A stretch of 64,000 nucleotides of DNA from Polynucleobacter sp. 71A-WALBACH (GTDB taxonomy: Bacteria; Pseudomonadota; Gammaproteobacteria; Burkholderiales; Burkholderiaceae): positions 62,001 to 126,000 of the forward strand of contig NZ_JACVOP010000003.1 in the NCBI RefSeq assembly GCF_018882365.1, written 5' to 3'. The stretch's first letter is position 1. Each line of letters begins with the position of its first letter. A program made the position numbers and the translations under genes. Positions 48,691-56,254 of the stretch are shown here, piece after piece. The notes beneath the pieces are model-generated. The model saw only the letters and a program-made list of their open reading frames with translations, was not told the DNA's origin and did no database searches.

Positions 48691-49158
48691 ATGAGAAATA
48701 ACCGCAACGCAAATCGATGGTGCCAAAATAAGCCTTATGGATATCTCATGGCTTTTGTTGGCGTGACTATTGCATTTTCCCTGCGATTCGCGCTTCATCC
48801 AGTTCTAGAGGGGTCCTTACCTCTATTCTTTTTTCAGATAAACACCATACTTATCGCTTTTTTCTTTGGTATTGGTCCTGCGCTTATGACCATGTTTTTG
48901 AGTGGTCCATTATTAGTTTATTTTTTCTTGGCGCCATTCAATCAATTCACCGTGCTGGATCAACGAGACATCACAACATTGTTTGTCTATCTCTCCTACA
49001 CATTAGTTACTGGCATCTTAGTCGAGTTGCTAAGGCGAGAACAATACAATGCTCAAATGGCAATGCTCGTAAGCGATACTCGATTTAAGTTAATGCTTGA
49101 AGGTGATCATAAAATCCGATCCCTTTTAAGAAGCGCTTCGGGGCAGAAAAGCGCTTAA
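48691..49158 (+). CDS. DUF4118 (KdpD-like) membrane protein, truncated sensor-kinase relic
   Basis: A 155-residue protein with four predicted membrane segments (YLMAFVGVTIAFSLRFAL, LFFFQINTILIAFFFGIGPAL, TMFLSGPLLVYFFLAP and TTLFVYLSYTLVTGILVELL), the DUF4118 arrangement that in full-length sensor kinases precedes PAS and histidine kinase domains. The tail SDTRFKLMLEGDHKIRSLLR looks like the first strand of a PAS-like domain and then ends. No kinase motif (H-box, N-box, G-box) is present here or in the adjacent sequence. It may be a stand-alone membrane protein or a gene remnant. Confidence 0.6.
   Translation: MRNNRNANRWCQNKPYGYLMAFVGVTIAFSLRFALHPVLEGSLPLFFFQINTILIAFFFGIGPALMTMFLSGPLLVYFFLAPFNQFTVLDQRDITTLFVYLSYTLVTGILVELLRREQYNAQMAMLVSDTRFKLMLEGDHKIRSLLRSASGQKSA
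49131..49156. terminator. Candidate hairpin at the 3' ends of DUF4118 and M48 genes
   Basis: AAGCGCTT at 49131-49138 and AAGCGCTT at 49149-49156 pair over 8 bp with a 10-nt loop. Downstream T residues are interrupted (AATTATTTACTTTTT), so it is weaker than the other terminators. It overlaps the end of the DUF4118 coding region and lies just beyond the stop of the convergent M48 gene. Confidence 0.4.
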
Positions 49159-50004
49159 TTATTTACTTTTTGCTGTGGCTTTCGTGGGCTTTGGGGCCGC
49201 TTTATAAAGCGGCTCTACTGCAGGCAGGAGCATCGTCAATTGCTCAATTCGAGTTTCACCAGAAGGGTGGGTAGATAAGAACTCTGGAGATCTCGAATCT
49301 TTCGTCGCCTTAAGCATCTTCTGCCAAACGCTAATTGCACCTAAAGGGTTATATCCCGCTCTGGCCGCAAGCTCCAATCCAATTGCATCAGCTTCCGACT
49401 CATTCTCTCTTGAGTTAGGCAGAACAATTGCATATTGAGCTACTTGATTGGCGGCACTAACCGCGGAACCATATGGACCTGCAACTGCCATAGCAATATT
49501 GACGAGTACATTCTGAGCCGCAGCTTGAGATACCCGCTCTCGGCCGTGCTCTCTTAAGGCATGAGCGATTTCATGACCCATGATGGCGGCAATTTCATCG
49601 TCATTTAAATTCAGTTGCTCAATAATTCCGGTGTAGAAAGTGATCTTTCCGCCGGGCGCGCAGGTGGCATTGAGAACTGGCGCATCAATGAGGGTCAAGC
49701 GCCAATCCCATTGCTTAGTATCATCGCGAAATGCCTCTGTCTGCGGAATCAGCCTATTCGCAATAACCTTCAAGCGATCATAAGTTGGTCCTGAAGTGAC
49801 CAATATATTTTTCTCTTTTGCTTTTTGATTTTGCTCGCTATAGCTTGTTGCAGAGGCTCGATTCACCTCTTCGGAGGATGCCATCATGAATTGAGATCGA
49901 TTTACGCCTACAGCCCCAGGTCGTGTAGTGCTGGCGCAAGCCGAGAGAAGAGCGACAACTGCAAGGACCCAAAGGGTGCGAACGCTCAAAATAGATCCTT
50001 GCAT
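49159..50004 (-). CDS. M48-family lipoprotein metalloprotease (LoiP/YcaL/BepA-like)
   Basis: A 281-residue protein with a lipoprotein signal (LWVLAVVALLSACAS, Cys near residue 23). The gluzincin motif HEIAHALREHGRE supplies two zinc ligands, and the third is in ENESEADAIGLELAARAG. It has no TPR domain, so it is closer to LoiP/YcaL than to BepA. It likely acts in the periplasm on outer-membrane proteins. GYNPLGAISVWQKML and FLSTHPSGETRIEQL are typical of the family. It lies 22 bp downstream of the next minus-strand gene, so they may be co-transcribed. Confidence 0.9.
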   Translation of the reverse strand: MQGSILSVRTLWVLAVVALLSACASTTRPGAVGVNRSQFMMASSEEVNRASATSYSEQNQKAKEKNILVTSGPTYDRLKVIANRLIPQTEAFRDDTKQWDWRLTLIDAPVLNATCAPGGKITFYTGIIEQLNLNDDEIAAIMGHEIAHALREHGRERVSQAAAQNVLVNIAMAVAGPYGSAVSAANQVAQYAIVLPNSRENESEADAIGLELAARAGYNPLGAISVWQKMLKATKDSRSPEFLSTHPSGETRIEQLTMLLPAVEPLYKAAPKPTKATAKSK

Positions 50005-50026
50005 TTACAACGAAATGCTTTTTAGC

Positions 50027-50626
50027 TTACTTCTTTTTTGGTGGAGTAATAGATGCAGCCATTGCATCAAAATAAACTACCTTAACTTGCTCTCCAACAT
50101 TAACATCAGCCAATAACTGCGGGTTCTTTACTGTAACAACAGTCACTTTGCCACTTGGACCCTTAACTGATACTAATTTTTTAGCGCGATCAACATCAAC
50201 AATGTCGGCAATAATCGTTGTAGTGTTGGTAATAGTGCGAGTTGGCTTTTCACCAGGCTTTGAAGCCACCTCAGACGAGGTTTCTACTTTGCTACGAATA
50301 CCATCACTCTTGGTCTTAATTAATTCAATCGCGACGGCGAGCTCATAAGTTACGCTCAGGCGATCGCCTTTTTTGATTTGATCAAAGTTCTTGATCTCGG
50401 GACCAGCAACGAATTTAGATTCACCCTCATTGTTCTTAAAGAAAATAGTACGTGTTTTCTTGTCAATCTTGGTAACAGTACCCTCATACAACTGGAAAAT
50501 ATTGTCAGTAACAGCCGCATCAACCACTACTGCATTTGCTGCGCTAGGTGTTTGGGCCATTACAAACGCTGGGGCTGCCAATAGGGCTGAGGCCACGAGG
50601 GCAACTGGAGTGAATTTCATTTTCAT
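50027..50626 (-). CDS. Secreted protein with two copies of one small module
   Basis: I do not recognise the function. The 199-residue protein has a signal peptide (LVASALLAAPAFVMAQ). It contains two copies of a roughly 50-60-residue unit. The first is YEGTVTKIDKKTRTIFFKNN..GPEIKNFDQIKKGDRLSVTYELAVAI (about 47-105). The second is IADIVDVDRAKKLVSVKGPSGKVTVVTVKNPQLLADVNVGEQVKVVYFDAMAASI (about 139-193). The shared pattern, V-D-x-K/R..V/F..G..V..hydrophobic..GD/GE-x-V-x-V-x-Y, suggests OB- or SH3-like barrels. Between them is a Thr/Ser-rich linker, and a basic PPKKK ends the protein. AAGGAAAA is a good ribosome binding site. Confidence 0.55.
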   Translation of the reverse strand: MKMKFTPVALVASALLAAPAFVMAQTPSAANAVVVDAAVTDNIFQLYEGTVTKIDKKTRTIFFKNNEGESKFVAGPEIKNFDQIKKGDRLSVTYELAVAIELIKTKSDGIRSKVETSSEVASKPGEKPTRTITNTTTIIADIVDVDRAKKLVSVKGPSGKVTVVTVKNPQLLADVNVGEQVKVVYFDAMAASITPPKKK

Positions 50627-50779
50627 ATTTTTCCTTAATAATTAGTGGTTCTGTAGTGATATTAGCGTATTTTTACCCCTAATTTCACCTAAAACGCCTT
50701 ATCCAAGGGCTTAAGGAAACTTATAGGCTTCTTTGATAACATCAGTTCTTTTGCAGCGCTATACCCAAAAAGGAATGAG

Positions 50780-51556
50780 ATGCCCCGTTTTGCAGCCAAC
50801 CTCACCATGCTTTTCAATGAAGCTCCATTCTTGGAGCGCTTTGCCCTTGCCAAGACTGGCGGGTTCAAAGCCGTTGAATTTCTCTTCCCTTACGATTTTG
50901 ATGTTCAATCAATCAAATCTGCCTTAGACAACAATGCCTTAAAGTTGGCGCTTCATAATCTTCCAGCCGGCGATTGGAACGCAGGAGAGCGAGGAATTGC
51001 TTGCTTGCCTGATCGCGTTGACGAGTTTCGTTCCGGCGTCGCTAAGGCCATTGAGTACGCCACGATTCTAGGCGTACCTCAGTTAAATTGTCTCGCTGGC
51101 AAGGTGCCTGCTGGAGCTGACCCAAAAGCGCTTCACGAAACTTTTGTAAGCAATCTTCAATACGCAGCTAGCGAACTGAAGAAAGTTGGCTTAAAGTTGC
51201 TGATCGAGCCAATCAATACATTTGATATTCCTGGCTTTTATCTATCCAAGACTGAGCAGGGCATTGCCATTTTGGATGCGGTTGGTGCGGATAACGCTTA
51301 CTTGCAATATGACATCTACCATGCGCAACGTATGGAGGGCGAATTAGCCAACACCATTCAAAAATATTTCAGTCGAATTGCGCATATTCAATTGGCCGAT
51401 AATCCAGGGCGCAATGAACCCGGTACTGGAGAAATCAACTATGAGTACCTTTTTGGATTGTTAGATCGACTTGGTTATTCTGGCTATATCGGTTGTGAAT
51501 ATAAACCACTCAAAACTACTGAAGCTGGACTGGTTTGGATGGGTCAATACGAATAA
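50780..51556 (+). CDS. hyi: Hydroxypyruvate isomerase
   Basis: Interconverts hydroxypyruvate and tartronate semialdehyde in glyoxylate metabolism. The 258-residue xylose-isomerase-like TIM barrel has FAANLTMLFNEAPFLERFA, VEFLFPYDFD, LHNLPAGDWNAGERGIACLP and the C-terminal HIQLADNPGRNEPGTGEINY, all typical of Hyi. Glu in LLIEPIN, Asp and His in YDIYHAQRMEG and Glu in GCEYKP match the metal ligands of the fold. AAAAAGGAATGAG precedes ATG. glxR follows by 45 bp. The usual partner glyoxylate carboligase (gcl) is not in the window. Confidence 0.9.
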   Translation: MPRFAANLTMLFNEAPFLERFALAKTGGFKAVEFLFPYDFDVQSIKSALDNNALKLALHNLPAGDWNAGERGIACLPDRVDEFRSGVAKAIEYATILGVPQLNCLAGKVPAGADPKALHETFVSNLQYAASELKKVGLKLLIEPINTFDIPGFYLSKTEQGIAILDAVGADNAYLQYDIYHAQRMEGELANTIQKYFSRIAHIQLADNPGRNEPGTGEINYEYLFGLLDRLGYSGYIGCEYKPLKTTEAGLVWMGQYE

Positions 51557-51601
51557 GTTTGAAGCAATCAACCATCACAATGAAAAAATAAGGGTGACAT
51601 C

Positions 51602-52498
51602 ATGAATAAATTAAAACTAGGTTTTGTTGGACTCGGAATTATGGGTGCGCCTATGGCAGGTCATTTGATAAATGCTGGGCACGAAGTTTTTATCAATACC
51701 CGCAGTAAGATTCCAGATGAGCTTACCAAAAGCGCAGCCGTCGTATGCTCCAGCCCTGCAGAGGTCGCAAGTAAGGCTGACATCATCATCACCATGGTCC
51801 CCGATACACCGGACGTTGAAAAAGTCTTGTTTGGAGAAAATGGTATAGCTTCTGGCTTGAGTAAGGGCAAGATTGTCGTAGATATGAGCTCCATCTCTCC
51901 GATATCTACCAAAGAGTTTGCTCAGAAGATTAATGCCCTTGGTTGCGAGTATCTAGATGCGCCCGTATCTGGAGGGCAGCTTGGTGCAAAAGGGGCAACA
52001 CTCACCATCATGGTGGGTGGTAGTGAAGCAACCTTTCAAACAGTAAAGCCAGTCTTTGAGTTGATGGGCAAGAACATTACATTGGTAGGCGGCAATGGCG
52101 CCGGTCAAATTACTAAAGTAGCCAATCAAATTATCGTGGCACTAAATATCGAAGCCGTTGCTGAAGCACTGGTATTTGCTTCTAAAGCTGGTGCTGATCC
52201 AGCTAAGGTCCGCGAAGCTTTAATGGGTGGCTTCGCCAGCTCCAAGATATTAGAGGTTCATGGCGAGCGCATGATCAAGCGAACTTTTGATCCTGGTTTT
52301 AGGATCGAGCTTCATCAAAAAGATTTAAATCTAGCACTCAGTAGCGCTAAGGCTTTGGGCGTCTCTTTACCAAATACTGCAAACGCCCAAGAGTTATTAA
52401 ATTCTTGCAGTGCCCATGGCGGAAAAGCCTGGGATCACTCAGCGATGGTGAAAGCTCTAGAAAAAATGGCGAACTTTGAAATTGGTCAAAAGGCTTAA
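51602..52498 (+). CDS. glxR: 2-hydroxy-3-oxopropionate (tartronate semialdehyde) reductase
   Basis: NAD(P)H-dependent reduction of tartronate semialdehyde to glycerate. The 298-residue beta-hydroxyacid dehydrogenase has the Rossmann motif GFVGLGIMGAPMAGHLINAG, substrate motif DAPVSGGQLGAKGATL, and the catalytic Lys in GAGQITKVANQIIVALN. LHQKDLNLALSSAKALG is the family C-terminal signature. AGGGTGA precedes ATG. Together with hyi it forms a glyoxylate-to-glycerate branch. A 3-hydroxyisobutyrate dehydrogenase specificity is less likely given the neighbour. Confidence 0.92.
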   Translation: MNKLKLGFVGLGIMGAPMAGHLINAGHEVFINTRSKIPDELTKSAAVVCSSPAEVASKADIIITMVPDTPDVEKVLFGENGIASGLSKGKIVVDMSSISPISTKEFAQKINALGCEYLDAPVSGGQLGAKGATLTIMVGGSEATFQTVKPVFELMGKNITLVGGNGAGQITKVANQIIVALNIEAVAEALVFASKAGADPAKVREALMGGFASSKILEVHGERMIKRTFDPGFRIELHQKDLNLALSSAKALGVSLPNTANAQELLNSCSAHGGKAWDHSAMVKALEKMANFEIGQKA

Positions 52499-52507
52499 AA
52501 TACTTTA

Positions 52508-53095
52508 ATGAGAAAAACGTTATTGGTTTATCTTCATGGCTTTCGCTCATCACCAAATTCAAGTAAGGCGGTGATGACCGGTGCGGCGGTGAGGGCGCTC
52601 TCAACAGCTGATCCTACCTATGAATGGTATTGCCCTCAACTGCTAGCTTCACCCAAAGAAAGTATCGATTTGGTAGTCAAGCATATTGATCAATCTAAGG
52701 CGGATCGCATTGTCATCATCGGGTCATCTTTAGGCGGCTTTTATGCAAACTACCTTGCTGAAAAATACCAGTGCAAAGGCATCGCACTCAATCCCGCTGT
52801 TTATGCAGCCAGAGAATTGGAACCTCATGTTGGCATGATGACTGCTTACGATAGTGAGGAACCATTTAATTTTAAGGCTGAGTACGTTTATGAGTTGCGC
52901 GCTCTACAGGTTAGTCACATTACGAATCCAGAAAGATATTTTTTAATAGCCGCAAAAGGTGATGAACTCCTAGATTGGAAAGAAATGGCTGCTTTTTATT
53001 CTGGTGCTAAGCAGCTAATTCTTGAAGGAAGCGATCATGGAATTGCTGACTATGCCAATCATCTTCCCGCGGTAATCGAATTTATCGAGCATTAA
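52508..53095 (+). CDS. YqiA/YcfP-family alpha/beta esterase (UPF0227)
   Basis: A 195-residue compact alpha/beta hydrolase. HGFRSSPNSSKAV at the N-terminus, the nucleophile elbow IGSSLGGFYANYLAEKY near residue 75, ALNPAVYAARELEPHVG and the terminal EGSDHGIADYANH with the catalytic His are typical of YqiA. E. coli YqiA has esterase activity but no known physiological substrate. It begins 9 bp after glxR and is followed by the DUF3108 gene, and the three may be co-transcribed. Confidence 0.85.
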   Translation: MRKTLLVYLHGFRSSPNSSKAVMTGAAVRALSTADPTYEWYCPQLLASPKESIDLVVKHIDQSKADRIVIIGSSLGGFYANYLAEKYQCKGIALNPAVYAARELEPHVGMMTAYDSEEPFNFKAEYVYELRALQVSHITNPERYFLIAAKGDELLDWKEMAAFYSGAKQLILEGSDHGIADYANHLPAVIEFIEH

Positions 53096-53099
53096 TTTC

Positions 53100-54104
53100 T
53101 TGATTGATTGGTTCAATAATTTGCTGACGTTCATACGCAGAAAATCTCTGTGGATTCTGATTGCTGCAATTTTTCTGTCTGTTGTTGGTCACTTAGTTTT
53201 ATTTTTTGGACTTCCATTTATTTCTTTTGGGAGTCCACCGACTATTGCCGAAGATCTCATCATCAAAACTGAGCTTCGGGTTGAGCCACCCAAGAAGATT
53301 CAACTAGCTAGTACGCCAAAGAAAAAATCTTTTCCCAAGAAGCCCAATGCCGTCTCAGCAGACCCGCTACCAGATCAAGCCAAGGGAGAGCAGGGGGCTC
53401 TGGGAAATCAATCTGGGCAAGCGTTTCGTCTACCCGACTCTGGGACTTATTACTTTGATGCCTATGTTGATGGTCAGCTTTATCAAACTGCACAACTGGA
53501 CTGGATTACGGAGGGTAATAACTACCGGCTTTACATCAACATACCTTACGCTGTTGTTGGCCCCTTTGTATTTGAATCCCGGGGTTCTGTCGACGCCTAT
53601 GGAATAGCGCCATCCATTTACTGGACGCAACGTGGAGAGAAGCCACCAAGATATTCTCGGTTTGATAGGGATCAGAATGGGGGAGGGAAGATGTTTTTCT
53701 CCGAAAAGCCTGAATTTACCCCCGATCTACTGCCTGGAACCCAAGATCGATTTAGTCTCATGCTCCAATTTGCCTCTCTTTTAAATGGCAGCGACAAAAT
53801 TGATGATGCTGGGAGCATCCGGGCGCTGCCTGTTGTGGACTACAACACCCTAGAAATGTGGCAATTCAAAAGCTATGGAGAGACTGAATCCGAGGCTATC
53901 CCCAATCTGGGTAAAGCAGTCAACCGACATTACTCGCTTATGCAGCGTGAAAACGACCCATATAAGCGCCAGGTTGATATTTGGCTAGCTAAAGACCTTG
54001 ACTGGCTTCCTGGCAGAATGCGCTCTCTAGAGGCTAATGGACGCGTTCTGGAGCTGTTTTTTAAGCAGAAGGCACCAATTGACAAGGCAAAGCTCATCAA
54101 TTAA
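53100..54104 (+). CDS. DUF3108 family protein with N-terminal membrane anchor
   Basis: A 334-residue protein of unknown function. The TTG start 4 bp after the previous stop leads directly into a short cytoplasmic tail and a membrane segment (LWILIAAIFLSVVGHLVLFFGL). A Lys/Pro-rich linker follows, then the DUF3108 region: GTYYFDAYVDGQLYQTAQLD, FESRGSVDAYGIAPSIY, RDQNGGGKMFFSE, PDLLPGTQDRFSLMLQFASL and QVDIWLAKDLDWLPGRM. Similar proteins have been linked with outer-membrane assembly, but I cannot assign a role. No ATG alternative retains the anchor. Confidence 0.7.
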   Translation: MIDWFNNLLTFIRRKSLWILIAAIFLSVVGHLVLFFGLPFISFGSPPTIAEDLIIKTELRVEPPKKIQLASTPKKKSFPKKPNAVSADPLPDQAKGEQGALGNQSGQAFRLPDSGTYYFDAYVDGQLYQTAQLDWITEGNNYRLYINIPYAVVGPFVFESRGSVDAYGIAPSIYWTQRGEKPPRYSRFDRDQNGGGKMFFSEKPEFTPDLLPGTQDRFSLMLQFASLLNGSDKIDDAGSIRALPVVDYNTLEMWQFKSYGETESEAIPNLGKAVNRHYSLMQRENDPYKRQVDIWLAKDLDWLPGRMRSLEANGRVLELFFKQKAPIDKAKLIN

Positions 54105-54131
54105 GCCAGAAATCGCTCAAAAAGAATGATT

Positions 54132-54671
54132 TTAAAACCCTGATCCTGATTTTGGATTTTGGCTTGATCTACCTATTAAGGCCCCCATCATGGAATACAG
54201 GGCAGCTCCAGACATTGAGACAGCAAAGATGCCAGAGAAGGAAATGATAATGGGGAGAATTCTCCAGCGCTCAGATAGGCTGTAGTCACCATAACCAACC
54301 GTTGTATACATTTCACCAGCAAAGTAGAAGGTTTGTGGATTGGTTGGGAAAACCTGTAGTGCCACGCAGATATAAGACCAAGCTACGATTTCAATTAAAT
54401 GACTGGCAATAATCAACAAAATTGCGATGAAGTACGACAAGAAGTTGGCGCCATATACGCGTTTATTTTCGAGTTTGCGGTCTATCCAGTGAAATGCGCC
54501 CGCAATCATCAATACCGCCAAGCCATGAAATGTGAGCATTAAGCATGCCAGCACCAAAACAAACCAAATCTCGCTATTGCCCATATCCGTATTAATCTCA
54601 GCAAACAATGTGCTGAAACTAGGGAGGTTATGAAAACCAGGTAGGTTAGAAATATGATCGAGCAGGTTCAT
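54132..54671 (-). CDS. Two-transmembrane potassium channel
   Basis: A 179-residue inner-membrane ion channel. The selectivity filter is FAGEMYTTVGYGDYSLS, flanked by a pore helix and by membrane segments around IWFVLVLACLMLTFHGLAVLM, YFIAILLIIASHLIEIVAW and ILPIIISFSGIFAVSMSGAAL. The TVGYGD filter indicates K+ selectivity. No RCK/TrkA regulatory domain follows, so gating is not evident. ATG 54671 is preferred to a TTG at 54683 that would add four residues. It stands alone with no obvious operon partner. Confidence 0.88.
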   Translation of the reverse strand: MNLLDHISNLPGFHNLPSFSTLFAEINTDMGNSEIWFVLVLACLMLTFHGLAVLMIAGAFHWIDRKLENKRVYGANFLSYFIAILLIIASHLIEIVAWSYICVALQVFPTNPQTFYFAGEMYTTVGYGDYSLSERWRILPIIISFSGIFAVSMSGAALYSMMGALIGRSSQNPKSGSGF

Positions 54672-54756
54672 GATTGAAGGCAATATGGCAAGGCTAATTT
54701 AAAACCATTTCTTGTTTGACATAATAATGATTATGCGCAATTAGTGGATATGTCAT

Positions 54757-55458
54757 TTATGAAGGAAACTTCTTAGGACCACCTGGATATGGCTGTTTAT
54801 AAAGCTTCTCCCATCGTGAAACCAAGCCTTCACGAATATCCTCTCTGCTAAACAATGTGGCTACATCAATCGCCGAATACCCCTCGTGATTGCGCATACG
54901 AAGATCGGCGCCGTTATCCAAAAGGAATTTAATCAGCACCTCGTTACCAGAATTCACAGCCATCATTAATGGCGTTGTATCGCTTGGGCTTAGCGCGTTG
55001 ACCTTGGCGCCATTTGCCACTAAAAATTCTGCAACACTAAGTCTTCCGGTTGAACAGGCGTAATGCAAAGGCGCCCAACCTGACTTATTCACATCCGCCT
55101 TCTTCTTAAGAACAAGAGTCTCAACCAAAGGCAATTCACCCTCAATAGAGGCCATCATGAGTGGGTTTTCACCACTTTTATTGGATAAATTAACGTCAGT
55201 AGCTGGATTGGTTAGCAGTAAATCAACTACTTTGAGGGATTTATCCCGAATAGCCACAATTAACATTGGGTTACCTTTCGGATCCAAAGTATTAGGACTG
55301 ACCCCAGATTTAATTAGTGACTGAACTTCGGAGACATCATCAAACTTTGCCGCCTTGGTGAAGTCCGCAATTTGCTCAGCAGTTTGCGCAAAAATAAGGC
55401 TAGAGAAGGATAACAAAGCCACGTTTAAGCTTAGGTTAAATTTAAATGAATTTCTCAT
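54757..55458 (-). CDS. Secreted ankyrin-repeat protein
   Basis: A 233-residue protein with a signal peptide (LNVALLSFSSLIFAQT) and about five ankyrin repeats, visible as regularly spaced GADVNAR-like units: LIKSGVSPNTLDPKGNPMLI, LLTNPATDVNLSNKSGENPL, LVLKKKADVNKSGWAPLHYA, LVANGAKVNALSPSDTTPLM and LLDNGADLRMRNHEGYSAID. It overlaps tatD by 4 nt at its start, so the two are translated together. Its position after tatD is seen in other betaproteobacteria. The binding partner is unknown, and the protein is probably periplasmic. Confidence 0.88.
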   Translation of the reverse strand: MRNSFKFNLSLNVALLSFSSLIFAQTAEQIADFTKAAKFDDVSEVQSLIKSGVSPNTLDPKGNPMLIVAIRDKSLKVVDLLLTNPATDVNLSNKSGENPLMMASIEGELPLVETLVLKKKADVNKSGWAPLHYACSTGRLSVAEFLVANGAKVNALSPSDTTPLMMAVNSGNEVLIKFLLDNGADLRMRNHEGYSAIDVATLFSREDIREGLVSRWEKLYKQPYPGGPKKFPS

Positions 55459-56243
55459 GAAATTGCTCTATCTATCTGAAAACATTTGAAAAAGTTATTA
55501 GAAGTGTGTTCAGCCAAACTCTCAACAGACACACCCTTTAAATCTGCTACAAATTCACCTACTTTAGAGACCCAGGCAGGCTCATTAGTCTTACCGCGAT
55601 ATGGAATGGGGGCTAAATACGGTGAATCAGTTTCAATTAACATGCGATCTAATGGCACTTGCTTGCAGGTTTCTTGCAGGTCCCTGGCGCTCTTAAAGGT
55701 CACAATCCCCGAAAAAGAGATATAAAACCCCATATCCATCGCTGCTTTGGCTACTTCAGTAGTTTCTGTAAAACAGTGCATAACACCACCAATGCGGTCA
55801 GCACCCTCTTCTTTTAAGATTCTGAGAGTGTCTGCCGAAGATGCGCGCGTATGAATGATGAGAGGCTTTTTAGATTTAATGGCTGCACGAATATGGGTTC
55901 TGAAGCGCTCTCTTTGCCACTCCATAGATTCATAACTGCGGTCACCCATGCGGTAGTAATCAAGGCCAGTTTCACCAATAGCAATCACCTTGGGGTGCTT
56001 GGCTTCCTCAGTTAAGAACTCAAAGCTTGGCTCCGGAGTATCTTCATAATCCGGATGAACTCCAACAGAGGCATACAAATGGGCATGATCCTCGGCTAGC
56101 TTGCGTACCTTTGGAAAATCAGGAATATCCACTGAAACACACAAGGCATGGCTCACCTTGTAGGCGGCCATATTAGCCAAAACCTCAGGAAGGCGGGTTT
56201 GAAATTCCGGGAAGTCGAGATGGCAATGTGAGTCTATAAACAT
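55455..56243 (-). CDS. tatD: TatD-family metal-dependent deoxyribonuclease
   Basis: A 262-residue amidohydrolase-fold DNase. The metal-binding MFIDSHCHLDFPEF is at the N-terminus. AIGETGLDYYRM, LIIHTRASSADTLRIL, GVMHCFTETTEVAKA and LLIETDSPYLAPIPYRGK carry the remaining conserved Glu, His and Asp ligands. This set is close to E. coli YcfH/TatD. It sits 11 bp after holB, where many relatives have a pilZ gene that is missing here. Confidence 0.93.
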   Translation of the reverse strand: MFIDSHCHLDFPEFQTRLPEVLANMAAYKVSHALCVSVDIPDFPKVRKLAEDHAHLYASVGVHPDYEDTPEPSFEFLTEEAKHPKVIAIGETGLDYYRMGDRSYESMEWQRERFRTHIRAAIKSKKPLIIHTRASSADTLRILKEEGADRIGGVMHCFTETTEVAKAAMDMGFYISFSGIVTFKSARDLQETCKQVPLDRMLIETDSPYLAPIPYRGKTNEPAWVSKVGEFVADLKGVSVESLAEHTSNNFFKCFQIDRAIS

Positions 56244-56254
56244 GACTCGCTATT

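Noticed and set aside
49196..49213. 18-nt perfect palindrome GCCGCTTTATAAAGCGGC in the 3' part of the M48 gene
   Set aside because: It encodes ordinary residues near the protein end, lacks a T tract in either direction, and is not repeated in the window.
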